Part shown: positions 23,053 to 34,729 of the stretch, in pieces | How positions within the stretch are numbered: position 1 is the stretch's first letter | Layout: every line of letters starts with the position of its first letter | Origin: Deltaproteobacteria bacterium | Lineage (GTDB): Bacteria > Desulfobacterota > Desulfuromonadia > Desulfuromonadales > BM103 | Direction: 5' to 3' | Assembly: GCA_024636155.1 (NCBI GenBank) | Contig: JAGXHM010000038.1 | Location: 24,509-88,508 of the forward strand | Length of the DNA: 64,000 nucleotides | Made by a program: the position numbers and the translations under genes | The notes under the pieces: model-generated | What the model saw: only the letters and a program-made list of their open reading frames with translations | Database searches by the model: none | Told to the model about the DNA's origin: nothing

Positions 23053-23967
23053 ATGAACGAGAACGAAATCATTAGTGAAATCCTGCGATTGGCAGACGAA
23101 CGCGATGCCTTGATTCTGGCACATAATTATCAGCGTGATGAAATTCAGGAGTTAGCACACGTTACCGGCGATTCTCTCGCTCTGTCGATAGAGGCCGCAC
23201 GCACCGACAAGCCGGTGATTGTCTTCTGCGGTGTCCACTTTATGGCAGAAAGCGCCGCTATCCTGGCTCCTGAAAAGATCGTTCTGCTCCCTCGCCTGGA
23301 TGCAGGCTGTCCAATGGCGGATATGATTACTGCGGAAGGGTTGCGCGAGTTTAAAAGCCAACATCCCGGAGTGCCGGTGGTGACTTATGTCAATTCAAGC
23401 GCTGCCGTCAAAGCCGAGAGCGATATCTGTTGCACGAGTTCTAACGCCGTCAATGTTGTTGCCTCGCTTGCGGAGCAGGAAGTGATTCTTGCCCCAGATC
23501 GTAACCTGGCTCGCTACATTGCTGCCCAGGTTGATAAAACCTGTTATTTCTGGGATGGTTACTGTCCGACCCACGAACGCTTTACCGTTGCAGATGCCAA
23601 GACGGCCATGGCTGACTATCCCGACGCCCTCTTTATGGCTCATCCGGAATGCCCCCCTGAGGTTCTGGCGCTGGCGGACCATGTCTGCTCTACCAGCGGC
23701 ATGTACACTTTTGCTCAGGAAAATCCGGCACAACAATTCATTGTCGGCACCGAAGCAGGTATTCTCTATCGTCTGCGCAAGGAGAATCCTGACAAGGAGT
23801 TTATCCTGCCGACGACGAGACTGATCTGTCCCAATATGAAACTGACCTCCCTTGAGGACATTCTCCTGGCGTTGCAGACCATGAGCCCGCGAGTGACGGT
23901 TCCCGAAGAGATCAGGCTTCCGGCCAAGGTGACTCTGGATCGTATGCTGGCCGTCCCACGTGATTGA
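23053..23967 (+). CDS. nadA: Quinolinate synthase NadA
   Basis: [31 protein letters not shown]. Confidence 0.95.
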   Translation: MNENEIISEILRLADERDALILAHNYQRDEIQELAHVTGDSLALSIEAARTDKPVIVFCGVHFMAESAAILAPEKIVLLPRLDAGCPMADMITAEGLREFKSQHPGVPVVTYVNSSAAVKAESDICCTSSNAVNVVASLAEQEVILAPDRNLARYIAAQVDKTCYFWDGYCPTHERFTVADAKTAMADYPDALFMAHPECPPEVLALADHVCSTSGMYTFAQENPAQQFIVGTEAGILYRLRKENPDKEFILPTTRLICPNMKLTSLEDILLALQTMSPRVTVPEEIRLPAKVTLDRMLAVPRD

Positions 23968-24017
23968 TTTCCCCACGATAAAAAACAGCAAGACGTTTCC
24001 CTACGTCGAGTACCGGC

Positions 24018-27000
24018 ATGTCCGAAACGATTGAACCCCGCGTTCTAAATTTTACCTTATCCGGTCTCCTTGAACCATTTACCTCCGGGATCTTCGGCCG
24101 TACGGAGATCCTCGGCCTGAATGGCAGCAGTGATGCCTGGTTCGCTGCCGGGTTATTGGCTCGCAATGCACGCGCTGAATGTCTGCTGATCGTCGCCCCC
24201 AGTCAAGCTGAGGCACAACGCTTCCATCGAGCCTTGAGCTTTTTCCATGGCCGTCAGGCTGACATCCTTTTCTTTCCGCACTGGGAAACCGAACCCTACG
24301 CTCCGCTCAGCCCTCATTCTGAAATAGAAGCGACTCGGTTGGCTACCCTGGCAGCTCTCGCCAAAGGGCGTGGCAAAGCCATCGTCACCACCGTCAAGGC
24401 GTTGCAACAGAAGATTCTTCCACGCAAGGTACTCGACGCTTTACGGCTGCAACTCGAAGTCGGCAGCGAGATCTCACGTGATCTGTTGTTGCAGGGGGTG
24501 TCCTCGCTCGGTTATCAGCGCGTTACTCTGGTCGAAGATCGCGGCAGTTTTGCCGTGCGCGGTGATCTGGTGGACCTCTTCCCACCGATGCTGGAGCAGC
24601 CGGTGCGTCTGGCCTTTTTCGGTGACGAACTGGAAGAGATCCGTTGTTTTGATCCAGCTAGCCAACGTTCCTCTGATCATCACCTGACACGGCTTGAGCT
24701 TGCTCCAGCTCGGGAAATGATTCTGGCCGGAAGTCATCTGGAGACCTTTACCCGTCGGTTCAAGGAGCGCTGCGACGACCTGGAAATCCCGCGTGCCCAG
24801 CGTGAGGCGATACTCGACGAAGTTCGTGAGGGTCTGCTTGGCCCCGGTCGGGAAAACCTTCTGCCGCTCAATTATGATGTGCTTGATAGCCTCTTCGATT
24901 ACCTGGATCGCTTCTGTTGGTTGATGCTGGATCCTACAGCGATCACAACTGCCGCTGATGAGTTTGCCGAAGCGATAGAGTGCGGGCAAGAACGGGCGAC
25001 GCGTAGCGGCGAGCCGTTTGTCCCCGCTGCCGATTTTTATCTTGACAACCAGGAGCTGGAAACACGTCTGAGTCAGGGACCGCGCATCGATTTGGTCTCC
25101 TTGCAGCTTTACCAGCTTGAAGAAGATCATCCCGTCTACCGTGTGCCAGTAACGAACAATGCAGATTTACGCCCCGATAACGTGGAACATGATGGCAGCC
25201 TTGCCCCCTTGGTCGAGCGTTTACGGGGGTGGCTGAGCGACGGCTGGAAGATCCTCGTGGTTTGCCACCAGCGTGGTCAGGCAGAGCGCTTGCTTGACCT
25301 GCTGGCGCCGCATGAACTGCCGGTCTCCTGGGTGCCGGAGTTGGTGCCAGGCCGGGAGTTCCCGATCGGCTTGACCGTGACTATCGGTTCTCTGGATAGT
25401 GGTTTCAGGCATACCGAGGGGAAAAGAGTCATTATCTGTGATGACGAAATCTTTGGGCCGCGCACTCACCGCAAAGTCCGCCAGCGGCAAAGGGTCTTCG
25501 AATCCTCTCTGGCCGACCTGAAAGCCGATGATCTGGTGGTGCATGCTGATTACGGTATCGGTCGTTACCTTGGTCTGGTCCATTTGCAGACCGGTGATGT
25601 CGAAGGTGATTTCATACACCTTGAGTATGCGGGTAACGATCGTCTCTACCTGCCGGTTGAGCGTATTGAAAAAGTTCAGAAATACGTGGCTGATGGCTCT
25701 ACGCCGCGGCTTGACAAGATGGGTAGTGGCGCCTGGGAAAAGGCCAAGTTACGTGCGCGCGCAGCGATTGAGGAGCTATCTCGCGACCTCTTACAGGTTC
25801 AGGCGCGGCGGCAGATGGCAAAAGGCTTCAGCTATACGCCGCCGGATCGGCTGTTCCGTGAGTTCGAGGCGGCCTTTCCTTATGAGGAAACACCAGACCA
25901 GCTTGAAGCGATAGAGGCAGTGCTTGATGATATGACCTCAGAACGGCCAGTGGATCGTCTGATCTGTGGCGATGTTGGTTATGGCAAGACCGAAGTCGCC
26001 ATTCGTGCGGCGTTCAAGGCGGTGCTCGACAGTCGCCAGGTCGCAGTTTTGGTGCCGACTACGGTGTTGGCCCGTCAGCATCTGGAGACGTTCCGACAGA
26101 GATTTGCCGACTATCCGGTTAATGTGGAGATGTTGTCACGTTTTCGTACGCCTGCGGAGCAGAAGCGGATCCTTGGGCGCACGGCGGCCGGACAGGTTGA
26201 TATCCTGATCGGTACGCATCGCCTGTTACAGCGGGACATGCGCTTTAAGAACCTTGGCTTGATCGTTGTTGATGAAGAACAACGCTTTGGGGTGACGCAC
26301 AAGGAACGCTTGAAAAAGATGCGCGCCGAAGTCGATGTCTTGACTCTGACCGCGACGCCGATCCCGCGTACTTTGCATTTGAGCTTGGCCGGTCTGCGCG
26401 AACTGTCGATTATTGATACCCCGCCGGTAGACCGTCAAGCGATCCGCACCTATGTTACCCGTTTTGATGATGATCTGATCCGCGATGCAATTTTGCGTGA
26501 ACTGCGTCGTGGTGGCCAGGTCTATTTTATTCATAACCGGGTGCAGTCGATCGATGCCATGGCGGAGTTCCTGCAGCGCCTGGTTCCGCAAGCCAAGGTT
26601 GGTGTCGGCCATGGTCAGATGCCGGGGAAAACGCTGGAAAAGGTCATGCTCGATTTTATCGAAGGGCGCACCAATCTGCTGGTCTGTACGACGATCATTG
26701 AAAACGGCATCGATATTCCTACGGCCAACACCATGATAGTCAATCGGGCTGACTGCTTCGGCTTGTCGCAGCTTTATCAGCTGCGCGGTCGGGTCGGCCG
26801 CTCTCATCAGCGCGCTTATGCTTATCTGATGATTCCTGGCGAGGGACTGCTGACGAGAGATGCTCGCGAGAGACTGAAGGTTCTGCAGGAGCAATCGGAG
26901 CTGGGGGCCGGTTTTCGCATAGCGCGCCACGACCTCGAATTGCGCGGCGCAGGGGACCTGCTTGGTGCCCGGCAAGCTGGACAGGTGGCTGCCATCGGCT

Positions 27001-27506
27001 TTGAAATGTATACTGAGCTTCTCGAAGAAACGATTCAGGAGTTGCAGGGGCAGAGTCGTGAAGAACGCATTGACCCGGAGATACGCCTTGGCCTTTCTGC
27101 CTTCCTGCCGGAGAATTATGTCGCTGATCCCAACCAGCGTCTGGTGCTTTATCGCAAACTGGCGTCAGCCCGTGAAGATGTGGAAATTTACCAGGCTGGC
27201 GATGAGTTGCGTGATCGTTACGGTGAGTTGCCGGTCGCAGCGGAGTTGCTGCTTGAGGTCATGAAGCTACGGGTGCTCATGAAGCAGCTGCATGTCGAGC
27301 TGGCTGAGTTTGACGGTCATAACCTGGTGTTTGCATTTCCGGCTAACACCAAGGTGGCTCCTGAGCAAATAATGGCTTTGTTGGAAGATGGCAAAAAGTA
27401 CAGCTTCAGCCCGGATTACCGCCTAAGCATTCGTCTCGGTCGATTATCCCGGGAAGAGGTTTTGGCTATTGCTAAAAAGGAATTGCAAGCATTTTGTCGG
27501 CTATGA
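24018..27506 (+). CDS. mfd: Transcription-repair coupling factor Mfd
   Basis: 1162 aa; RecG-like helicase motifs ICGDVGYGKTEVAIRAAFKAV, DEEQRFGV. Confidence 0.98.
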   Translation: MSETIEPRVLNFTLSGLLEPFTSGIFGRTEILGLNGSSDAWFAAGLLARNARAECLLIVAPSQAEAQRFHRALSFFHGRQADILFFPHWETEPYAPLSPHSEIEATRLATLAALAKGRGKAIVTTVKALQQKILPRKVLDALRLQLEVGSEISRDLLLQGVSSLGYQRVTLVEDRGSFAVRGDLVDLFPPMLEQPVRLAFFGDELEEIRCFDPASQRSSDHHLTRLELAPAREMILAGSHLETFTRRFKERCDDLEIPRAQREAILDEVREGLLGPGRENLLPLNYDVLDSLFDYLDRFCWLMLDPTAITTAADEFAEAIECGQERATRSGEPFVPAADFYLDNQELETRLSQGPRIDLVSLQLYQLEEDHPVYRVPVTNNADLRPDNVEHDGSLAPLVERLRGWLSDGWKILVVCHQRGQAERLLDLLAPHELPVSWVPELVPGREFPIGLTVTIGSLDSGFRHTEGKRVIICDDEIFGPRTHRKVRQRQRVFESSLADLKADDLVVHADYGIGRYLGLVHLQTGDVEGDFIHLEYAGNDRLYLPVERIEKVQKYVADGSTPRLDKMGSGAWEKAKLRARAAIEELSRDLLQVQARRQMAKGFSYTPPDRLFREFEAAFPYEETPDQLEAIEAVLDDMTSERPVDRLICGDVGYGKTEVAIRAAFKAVLDSRQVAVLVPTTVLARQHLETFRQRFADYPVNVEMLSRFRTPAEQKRILGRTAAGQVDILIGTHRLLQRDMRFKNLGLIVVDEEQRFGVTHKERLKKMRAEVDVLTLTATPIPRTLHLSLAGLRELSIIDTPPVDRQAIRTYVTRFDDDLIRDAILRELRRGGQVYFIHNRVQSIDAMAEFLQRLVPQAKVGVGHGQMPGKTLEKVMLDFIEGRTNLLVCTTIIENGIDIPTANTMIVNRADCFGLSQLYQLRGRVGRSHQRAYAYLMIPGEGLLTRDARERLKVLQEQSELGAGFRIARHDLELRGAGDLLGARQAGQVAAIGFEMYTELLEETIQELQGQSREERIDPEIRLGLSAFLPENYVADPNQRLVLYRKLASAREDVEIYQAGDELRDRYGELPVAAELLLEVMKLRVLMKQLHVELAEFDGHNLVFAFPANTKVAPEQIMALLEDGKKYSFSPDYRLSIRLGRLSREEVLAIAKKELQAFCRL

Positions 27507-27564
27507 TAGTTTGATGACGCCACCCATGTGCCCTTACTCTCTCAAAGTCGACCTGCTCAACATC

Positions 27565-28524
27565 ATGCGTATATATCATTTACGAATTCTGCTTGTTCTT
27601 CTCCTTTGTCTCTTTGGCTTCGTCGCCGGTTGCGATTCTGAGCCAGTGGTTGAAAAGGTCTTGCCACTGATCCAAATTAATGATCAGGAAATAAGTAAGA
27701 CAGAATTCCTTGCTGAGTTTGAAAAAAATCTGCAAAAGGATCAGACGCTGAGCGGAATTGAGCGTGAGGAGCTGCAGAGATTATTCCTGGTACAGCTGAT
27801 TGATCGTGAATTGATTCATGCTGAGGCCACGCGCCTCGGCATTACTCTCACAGACGCTGATGTTGAAACCGCACTGCAAAGTTATCGTCAGGACTATCCT
27901 GATGCCAGCTTTGAGTCTATGCTTCAAGAGCGTGGCTTAACCGTGCAGTTCTGGCGAGAGGAGCTCAAGGAAAGCCTGATCATTGAGAAGCTTCTAGAAG
28001 AGGCCGTCTACTCCATGGTTGTGGTTACCGATACGGAGGTGGCAGCCTATTTCGAAGCTAACCGCGACCAATTTGATCGCCCCGCTCAAGTTCGGGCCCG
28101 ACAGATTGTCGTGGCTGATGAGGCAAAAGGATTGGAAATTTTAGGCCTACTGCGCCAGGGGCAGTCCTTTGCGGAGGTTGCTATCGAATATTCCCTGTCG
28201 CCGGATGCTCAGCAGGGTGGCGATCTCGGCTTTTTCGGTCGAGGCGAAATGCCACCGGTTTTTGACGAAATCGTTTTCGATTTGCCGGTTAATCGTGTGA
28301 GCGATCTGGTCAAAAGCGAGTACGGATATCATGTTTTCCTGGTTGAAGAAAAACGCAATGCGACCCGCCTCAGCAAAAATGAAGCGACAGAAGAGATCAG
28401 GTCGATTCTGGAGGGACGTAAAAAGGAGGAAGTCTACCTTGGGTGGCTGCAGGAGATGAGGGCCCGTGCCGTGATTTCCGTCGACTGGGCTCAGCTTGAA
28501 AAGAACGATAGAAAACATAAATAA
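27565..28524 (+). CDS. Lipoprotein peptidyl-prolyl isomerase (PrsA/SurA-like)
   Basis: Lipobox LFGFVAGC; rotamase domain VRARQIVV...GGDLGFFGRGEMPPVFDE. Confidence 0.88.
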   Translation: MRIYHLRILLVLLLCLFGFVAGCDSEPVVEKVLPLIQINDQEISKTEFLAEFEKNLQKDQTLSGIEREELQRLFLVQLIDRELIHAEATRLGITLTDADVETALQSYRQDYPDASFESMLQERGLTVQFWREELKESLIIEKLLEEAVYSMVVVTDTEVAAYFEANRDQFDRPAQVRARQIVVADEAKGLEILGLLRQGQSFAEVAIEYSLSPDAQQGGDLGFFGRGEMPPVFDEIVFDLPVNRVSDLVKSEYGYHVFLVEEKRNATRLSKNEATEEIRSILEGRKKEEVYLGWLQEMRARAVISVDWAQLEKNDRKHK

Positions 28525-28538
28525 AGGAAGAGAAGACC

Positions 28539-29486
28539 ATGAGACTTTTGGGAATGACTTTGTTATTGTTCTGTAGCATTGGTTTGAGCTCGGCGACTGC
28601 GCAAGTTGTCAGTCGTATTGCGGCTGTAGTCAATAAAGACATCATCACGACGTATCAACTTGACCAGAAGTTGCAAGAGCAGCTGGCCAAAAAAGAACGG
28701 CAGCCATCTCCCGCGCAACTGGGAGCCCTGCGCCAGGAGCTGCTTTCCCGTATGATCGAGGAAACTCTGGTTCAGCAGCGGATAAGAGCCCTCAACCTTA
28801 GCGTGTCCGAGGAGGAGATTGAAACGGCTCTGCTCGATGTGCAGCAAAAAAACCAGATGACCCGTGAGGCACTGGAGGATGCAGTCCAGACTCAAGGGCT
28901 GGAGTTTGATGCCTACCGTGAGAACCTGAGTAAGCAGATTCTGCGCTATAAATTGATTAGTGAAGAAGTGCGGAGCCAGGTCGATGTCTCCGAAGGTGAA
29001 GTCGTGGAATATTACCGTGCCCATCTGGATGATTACCGATTGGCCCCTGAAGTTCAGCTTAGTGCCATCACCTTCCCGATATCTGAAAAAGCCTCTGCTC
29101 AGGAACGTCAACAGATTCTAAACGTTGCTAATGATGCCTTGGCTCTTTTGCGACAAGATGAAGAGCTGGAACAAGTGGCCAGCAAATACAATGAGACTTA
29201 CGGTGCCACAGGTGGAGAATTGGGGCTCTTTGTCTATGAAGAGCTGGTTCCGGAATTTGTCGATGCAATCAATGGGGTTGCTGACGGGGCCTTCAGTGAG
29301 CCAGTGCAAACAGCCTCTGGCATCCATCTGTTGCGGGTTGATAAACGGTTGCCTGGTGGACTGCGGCAGTTTGATTCTGTCAACCATGAAATTTATCAGA
29401 TGATTCTGGACCAGAAGACTGATGCTCGTATCAAGGAATGGACCCGGGCGCTTAAGACAAAGTCATTTATTGATATCCGGTTATAA
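28539..29486 (+). CDS. surA: SurA-like periplasmic chaperone/PPIase
   Basis: Signal peptide, SurA_N RIAAVVNKDIITTYQLDQ, parvulin-like GGELGLFVYEELVPEF. Confidence 0.85.
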   Translation: MRLLGMTLLLFCSIGLSSATAQVVSRIAAVVNKDIITTYQLDQKLQEQLAKKERQPSPAQLGALRQELLSRMIEETLVQQRIRALNLSVSEEEIETALLDVQQKNQMTREALEDAVQTQGLEFDAYRENLSKQILRYKLISEEVRSQVDVSEGEVVEYYRAHLDDYRLAPEVQLSAITFPISEKASAQERQQILNVANDALALLRQDEELEQVASKYNETYGATGGELGLFVYEELVPEFVDAINGVADGAFSEPVQTASGIHLLRVDKRLPGGLRQFDSVNHEIYQMILDQKTDARIKEWTRALKTKSFIDIRL

Positions 29487-29554
29487 GGTTTCAGGAGTCT
29501 ATCGTTGGAAAAGGAGCAGCCCCCGCAAGGGGACTACTCACTTAAGGGTAAAAA

Positions 29555-29588
29555 AAGCCCACCTGTTGTTGCAGGTGGGCTTTCCTTT
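29555..29588 (+). terminator. Rho-independent terminator
   Basis: AAGCCCACCTG-TTGTTG-CAGGTGGGCTTTCCTTTT. Confidence 0.85.
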
Positions 29589-29607
29589 TCGGATGTGTAT
29601 GTTACGC

Positions 29608-29967
29608 CTACTGTTCGAGCGCATCTTTCAAGGCTTCGAAATGCTTTTGGTAGGTGCGGCGTTCTGCCTCGTCAAATTCAATAAACATGACGCCGCTGGT
29701 GCAAAGATCATCGGTCTCCGGTTGAGAATTGACCACCTGACCATTGACCTGAATGAGGTCATTGTCGAGACCAAGCGTGATGCGCAGTTGTTGCCCCGGT
29801 TCAAAGAACTGGCCGGTTTCCAGGCGTAGGCCGGTTTCGCTGACGTTAAGCGTGCGGGCCAAACTGCGGCCGAGAACCTCACCAGTTGCAGAGAGGACTT
29901 CGTAGTCAAGAAAGTTCAGGGCATAACGGCGCTCCGCTTCGCGGCGCTCAAACAGGTCATCATTCAT
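29608..29967 (-). CDS. PilZ domain protein
   Basis: ERREAERRYAL...LNVSETGLRLETG matches RxxxR and D/NxSxxG PilZ signature. Confidence 0.85.
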   Translation of the reverse strand: MNDDLFERREAERRYALNFLDYEVLSATGEVLGRSLARTLNVSETGLRLETGQFFEPGQQLRITLGLDNDLIQVNGQVVNSQPETDDLCTSGVMFIEFDEAERRTYQKHFEALKDALEQ

Positions 29968-30147
29968 CACATACTCTCCAATTCCGCATAACACGATGAA
30001 ATTAGGCAAAGTATAACTGCTTATGGCCGGTTTGAAAACCGCTTTCCTTTTTTGTCGTTCTTAAACAGAATTTGCAAATCAGGTTGAGGAGACTTTTGCA
30101 CTTGGGTTACACTGTAATTTAGTGCTGAATTTAAAGTAGAGGGAGTT

Positions 30148-31197
30148 ATGCAAAAACCACTTATCGTAACTATGGGAGACCCAACGGGTGTTGGCCCGGA
30201 AATCATTGTCCAGGCCCTCTGCTCTGGAGCCTTCAGTGCCTTTACCCGGCCCCTGGTTGTCGCAGGCGACATTGCGGTGCTGCAGCGAGCCGCGGCAGTA
30301 TGCGGAGTTGGTGCTCGTCTGCAATCAGGTTCACAGGTAGAGTTGGCCTCCGCTGAAATGCTCATCGGTAATTATGTCCTACCGGTTCGTGCGCTTTCGC
30401 AGCTTGATCTGGTGCAACAGAAATATGGCCAGCCGCAGCCCTCTTCCGGGCGTGCCATGGCTGACTATATCACTTGGGCCTGTGATACCTGCATCAGTGG
30501 TGACGCGGCCGGTATGGTGACAGCGCCAATCAATAAACAGGCACTGCAGGCTGCCGGAGTGGATTTTCCCGGGCATACCGAAATGTTGGCGGCTCGCTGT
30601 CAGGCCGACGAAGTTGTCATGATGTTGGCCGGTGTGCGTCTGCGGGTTTGCATGGTAACGACTCACTGTGCTTTGCGTGAAGTCCCACAGCGACTAACCG
30701 CCGAGCGGATCCTGACGACCATGCGTATTACATCTGACTCTCTGCAGAGACAGTTTGACCTGGTGCAGCCACGCCTGGCGGTTCTGGCTCTTAACCCTCA
30801 TGCTGGAGAAGGTGGCCTGTTCGGCGATGAAGAGGCCCGTCTCATCGTTCCGGCTATCGTAGCGGCTTGTGACGAGGGTATTGTTGCCAGCGGGCCGCAT
30901 AGTGCGGACACCCTTTTCTGGTTTGCGACGCAGGGACAATATGACGCGGTGATCTGCATGTATCACGATCAGGGCCTTATTCCACTCAAGCTGCTGCACT
31001 TTGACGATGCGGTTAATGTCACCCTCGGCCTGCCGATCGTGCGTACATCTGTGGATCATGGTACTGCTTATGATCTGGCCGGGACCGGTCAGGCGAGTCC
31101 AGCCAGTCTGATTGCCGCAGTTAAGATGGCCGACAAGATGGCTGAGAAGCAGGAACGCGGCACGAGGTACGAAGAAAACCCCACTCTTAAAGCGTAG
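30148..31197 (+). CDS. pdxA: 4-hydroxythreonine-4-phosphate dehydrogenase PdxA (C-terminus encoded by repeat arm)
   Basis: MGDPTGVGPEI, MYHDQGLIPLKLL, TSVDHGTAYDLAGTG. Confidence 0.95.
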   Translation: MQKPLIVTMGDPTGVGPEIIVQALCSGAFSAFTRPLVVAGDIAVLQRAAAVCGVGARLQSGSQVELASAEMLIGNYVLPVRALSQLDLVQQKYGQPQPSSGRAMADYITWACDTCISGDAAGMVTAPINKQALQAAGVDFPGHTEMLAARCQADEVVMMLAGVRLRVCMVTTHCALREVPQRLTAERILTTMRITSDSLQRQFDLVQPRLAVLALNPHAGEGGLFGDEEARLIVPAIVAACDEGIVASGPHSADTLFWFATQGQYDAVICMYHDQGLIPLKLLHFDDAVNVTLGLPIVRTSVDHGTAYDLAGTGQASPASLIAAVKMADKMAEKQERGTRYEENPTLKA

Positions 31198-31231
31198 GCT
31201 TTTGACTTTCGCGTGCCTCGTACCGCGTTCC
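31152..31231. repeat. Inverted-repeat element at pdxA 3' end / uvrA leader
   Basis: GGAACGCGGCACGAGGTACG (31152-31171) vs CGTGCCTCGTACCGCGTTCC (31212-31231): 18/20 complementary. Confidence 0.8.
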
Positions 31232-31272
31232 GAAAGTCTCGCCTTACGCAAGAAAAGTTAAAGATAAAAACC

Positions 31273-34086
31273 ATGGTTAATAAAATCATCATCAAAGGTG
31301 CTTGCGAGCACAATCTGAAAAATATCGACATTGAAATCCCGCGCGATCAGCTGGTTGTCATCACCGGGGTTTCTGGGTCAGGCAAGAGCACGCTGGCTTT
31401 CGATACCATCTACGCTGAAGGTCAACGACGTTACGTCGAAAGTCTCTCGGCCTACGCCCGTCAGTTCCTCGAACAGATGGACAAGCCGGATGTCGAAAGT
31501 ATTGAAGGGCTGAGCCCGGCTATCTCCATCGAACAAAAATCCACCTCGAAAAACCCACGTTCAACGGTGGGTACCGTCACCGAAATCTACGATTACCTGC
31601 GTCTGCTCTTTGCCAGGATTGGTCGGGTGCACTGCCCGTCCTGCGGTAAGGAGATCGCTTCACAGACGGCTGAGCAGATGGTGGAACGCGTGCTGGCTCT
31701 GCCGGAAAAGAGCAAGTTGTTGCTGCTTGCACCAATGGTTAGAGGGCGTAAGGGAGAATATCGTAAGGAGTTGCGCCAACTTCAGGCTGATGGCTTTGTA
31801 CGCGTACGCATCGATGGCGAAATGCAGGAGCTGGGTGAAGAGATTGCCCTCGACAAGAACAAGAAACACACCATCGAAGTCGTCGTCGACCGGCTCGTGG
31901 TTAAGGATGGCATTACCAGCCGCCTGGCCGATTCACTGGAGACAGCCTTGCGACTTGGTGAAGGTCTGGTTCGGGTCGAAGTGATCGGTGGCGAGAGTCA
32001 CCTCTTTTCAGAATGGCATGCTTGTGTGAAATGTGGCATTTCCCTGCCTGAGATGACCCCGCGCATGTTCTCCTTCAACAACCCGTACGGTGCGTGCCCG
32101 GATTGTTCCGGTCTGGGAACTCGCATGTATTTTGATCCCGACCAGGTTGTTCCCAATCGCCAGCTGTCGCTGCGGGAGGGCGCAATCCTGCCTTGGTCGA
32201 CCCGGACCGGCTATTATTATCTGCAGGTGATGGAAGCGCTGGCGAATTTTTACAAGTTTGATATCCGCACCCCTTTTGCTGAGCTACCAGAGCGTCTGCA
32301 AAATGTGCTTCTGCACGGTTCGGGCAAAGAGGAAGTAAAGTTTTTCTACGATCAGGGTAATCATCGACATTTCTATCACAAGCCTTTCGAAGGGGTCTTG
32401 CCGAACCTTGAGCGGCGACTGCGCGAGACTGATTCTGATGCGACCCGCGAGAAGCTTGAACAGTTTATGAACATCATGTCCTGTCCGAGCTGCAAGGGCG
32501 CGCGACTCAAGCCGGAGATTCTCTGTGTGCGAATCGCTGGTCGCAATATTCAGGAAATTTGCTCACTGAGTGTCACCGATGCGGAAGCCTTCTTTGGCCA
32601 GCTTGAACTGCCATCCAAGGAAGCGGAAATTGGCCGGCGCGTCCTCAAGGAGGTTCGCGAACGACTCTCTTTCCTGGTCAATGTCGGCCTTGATTATCTG
32701 ACTCTTGATCGGACTTCCGGCACACTCTCTGGTGGTGAGAGCCAGCGCATTCGACTGGCAACCCAGATCGGCTCGTCTCTGGTTGGGGTTCTCTATATCC
32801 TCGACGAACCTTCTATCGGGCTGCATCAGCGTGATAACCGACGGTTACTGGAAACCTTGAAACGCCTGCGCGATCTGGGCAATACCGTGCTGGTGGTTGA
32901 GCATGATGAAGAAACCATCCTTGAGGCAGACCACGTTATCGATATGGGGCCACGCGCCGGTCGCCACGGTGGCGAGGTGGTTGCCCAGGGGACACCCTAC
33001 GAAATCCTGAATCATCCCGACTCTTTAACCGGCGATTATCTCTCTGGTCGTCGGTCGATTCCGTTGCCAGATGTGCGGCGCAAGGCAACAGGAAAGTTGA
33101 GCATCAAGGGGGCAGTAGCCAACAATCTCAAAAGTATTGATGTCGATATTCCGTTGGGGGTTATGACCTGTGTCACCGGTGTCTCCGGTTCAGGTAAATC
33201 ATCCCTGGTGCTCGACACCTTGCACAAGGCTCTGGCTCAACGGCTCTATCATTCCCGGGAACGGGCAGGTTCGGTGCGCGCCATTGAGGGTCTTGATCTG
33301 CTGGATAAGGTCATTGATATTGACCAGTCGCCGATCGGTCGTACGCCGCGCTCCAATCCCGCCACTTACTCTGGGCTTTTTACCGATATCCGCGACCTGT
33401 TTGCCCGACTGCCTGAAGCGAAAGTTCGTGGTTACAAGCCGGGACGCTTCTCTTTTAATGTCAAAGGGGGACGTTGCGAGGCCTGCCAGGGCGACGGTAT
33501 CCTGCGCATTGAGATGCATTTTTTGCCCGATGTCTATATCCAGTGTGAGGCGTGCCTTGGGGCTCGCTATAACCGCGAGACGTTGCAGGTCAAATACAAG
33601 GGCAAGACCATCGCAGATGTGCTCGATATGACCGCTAATCAGTCGGCGGAATTTCTTGCCAATATCCCACGCATCAAGCGCAAACTGGAAACCTTGCGTG
33701 ACGTCGGTCTTGGTTATATCAAGTTGGGACAGAGCGCCACCACGCTCTCCGGAGGTGAGGCGCAGCGCGTCAAACTGGCCAAGGAGCTGAGCAAGCGCTC
33801 AACCGGTCGGACTATCTACATTCTCGATGAGCCGACCACGGGGCTGCATTTCCATGATATCGGCCGCCTGCTCACGGTCTTGCAGCGCTTGGTCGAATCA
33901 GGCAACAGCGTGGTAATCATCGAACACAACCTGGACGTCATTAAGACGGCTGATTACGTTATCGATCTTGGCCCGGAGGGGGGCAGTCGGGGAGGAGAGA
34001 TTGTCGCCTGCGGGACACCAGAAGAGGTGGCCCGCTGTGCAAAATCTTACACAGGGCGCTATCTACGCTCTTATTTGAATCTTTAA
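31273..34086 (+). CDS. uvrA: Excinuclease ABC subunit UvrA (start trimmed to [19 protein letters not shown])
   Basis: Two ABC modules and zinc-finger motifs. Confidence 0.98.
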   Translation: MVNKIIIKGACEHNLKNIDIEIPRDQLVVITGVSGSGKSTLAFDTIYAEGQRRYVESLSAYARQFLEQMDKPDVESIEGLSPAISIEQKSTSKNPRSTVGTVTEIYDYLRLLFARIGRVHCPSCGKEIASQTAEQMVERVLALPEKSKLLLLAPMVRGRKGEYRKELRQLQADGFVRVRIDGEMQELGEEIALDKNKKHTIEVVVDRLVVKDGITSRLADSLETALRLGEGLVRVEVIGGESHLFSEWHACVKCGISLPEMTPRMFSFNNPYGACPDCSGLGTRMYFDPDQVVPNRQLSLREGAILPWSTRTGYYYLQVMEALANFYKFDIRTPFAELPERLQNVLLHGSGKEEVKFFYDQGNHRHFYHKPFEGVLPNLERRLRETDSDATREKLEQFMNIMSCPSCKGARLKPEILCVRIAGRNIQEICSLSVTDAEAFFGQLELPSKEAEIGRRVLKEVRERLSFLVNVGLDYLTLDRTSGTLSGGESQRIRLATQIGSSLVGVLYILDEPSIGLHQRDNRRLLETLKRLRDLGNTVLVVEHDEETILEADHVIDMGPRAGRHGGEVVAQGTPYEILNHPDSLTGDYLSGRRSIPLPDVRRKATGKLSIKGAVANNLKSIDVDIPLGVMTCVTGVSGSGKSSLVLDTLHKALAQRLYHSRERAGSVRAIEGLDLLDKVIDIDQSPIGRTPRSNPATYSGLFTDIRDLFARLPEAKVRGYKPGRFSFNVKGGRCEACQGDGILRIEMHFLPDVYIQCEACLGARYNRETLQVKYKGKTIADVLDMTANQSAEFLANIPRIKRKLETLRDVGLGYIKLGQSATTLSGGEAQRVKLAKELSKRSTGRTIYILDEPTTGLHFHDIGRLLTVLQRLVESGNSVVIIEHNLDVIKTADYVIDLGPEGGSRGGEIVACGTPEEVARCAKSYTGRYLRSYLNL

Positions 34087-34153
34087 ACGAAAAAGCCAGT
34101 AGGGAGCTCCCTGCCAGCTTTGGCTTGTCAAGCTTGTCAATAAGGCTTAAACC

Positions 34154-34612
34154 TCAGCGGCGCGGATTGACGTCGCGAATTTGTGCTACGTTGACCAGGT
34201 AGAAAGCTTCCTGATTCTGTAACAGAAAAAACCCTTTCGTCGCGTTGAGAAAGTCAAAAAGCCGGTTGCGCCCCTCCGGCATCTCAATAGTGAGTGTGCC
34301 TGAAAGTTGCTCACCGCCGACAAACTTGATGTTTGCATCGACGCGATCTCCCAGCGAGTTATACGCAGCGGTTTCCGTTGGTGGGTCGAAGCGGATATGT
34401 GTGATGGTCGCCTTGTTGGCAACACAGAAAGCCCCCGCTTCACTGCGGAACGGAAAGAAGTTCCCCGGTTCCTTCATCAGGTCGAGCAGGGTCTGTCTTC
34501 CCACATGGCTGTAGGCGCTGGCGCTCAAGAAAACAACGCCCTTCATGACAGAGCCGTCAGCCTGAAATATAACAACGGGTAGCTCAGTTTTTTCGACACG
34601 GTAGACGGACAT
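34154..34612 (-). CDS. Conserved hypothetical protein (start MSVYRVEKTELPVV)
   Basis: ORF with SD-like context; no family named with confidence. Confidence 0.6.
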   Translation of the reverse strand: MSVYRVEKTELPVVIFQADGSVMKGVVFLSASAYSHVGRQTLLDLMKEPGNFFPFRSEAGAFCVANKATITHIRFDPPTETAAYNSLGDRVDANIKFVGGEQLSGTLTIEMPEGRNRLFDFLNATKGFFLLQNQEAFYLVNVAQIRDVNPRR

Positions 34613-34729
34613 CGGCTTGCTCCTGATAAAATCCGGAAAGGGTTCGAATGCGGTTGACAAGATCACCGTGACCGATAATATTGATCTGCTTTTGTGTTTG
34701 TCAAACAATTTCATTAAGAGGAGAGCATT

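Noticed and set aside
26226-26975. 249-aa and other minus-strand ORFs within mfd
   Set aside because: Antisense shadows of mfd helicase domain
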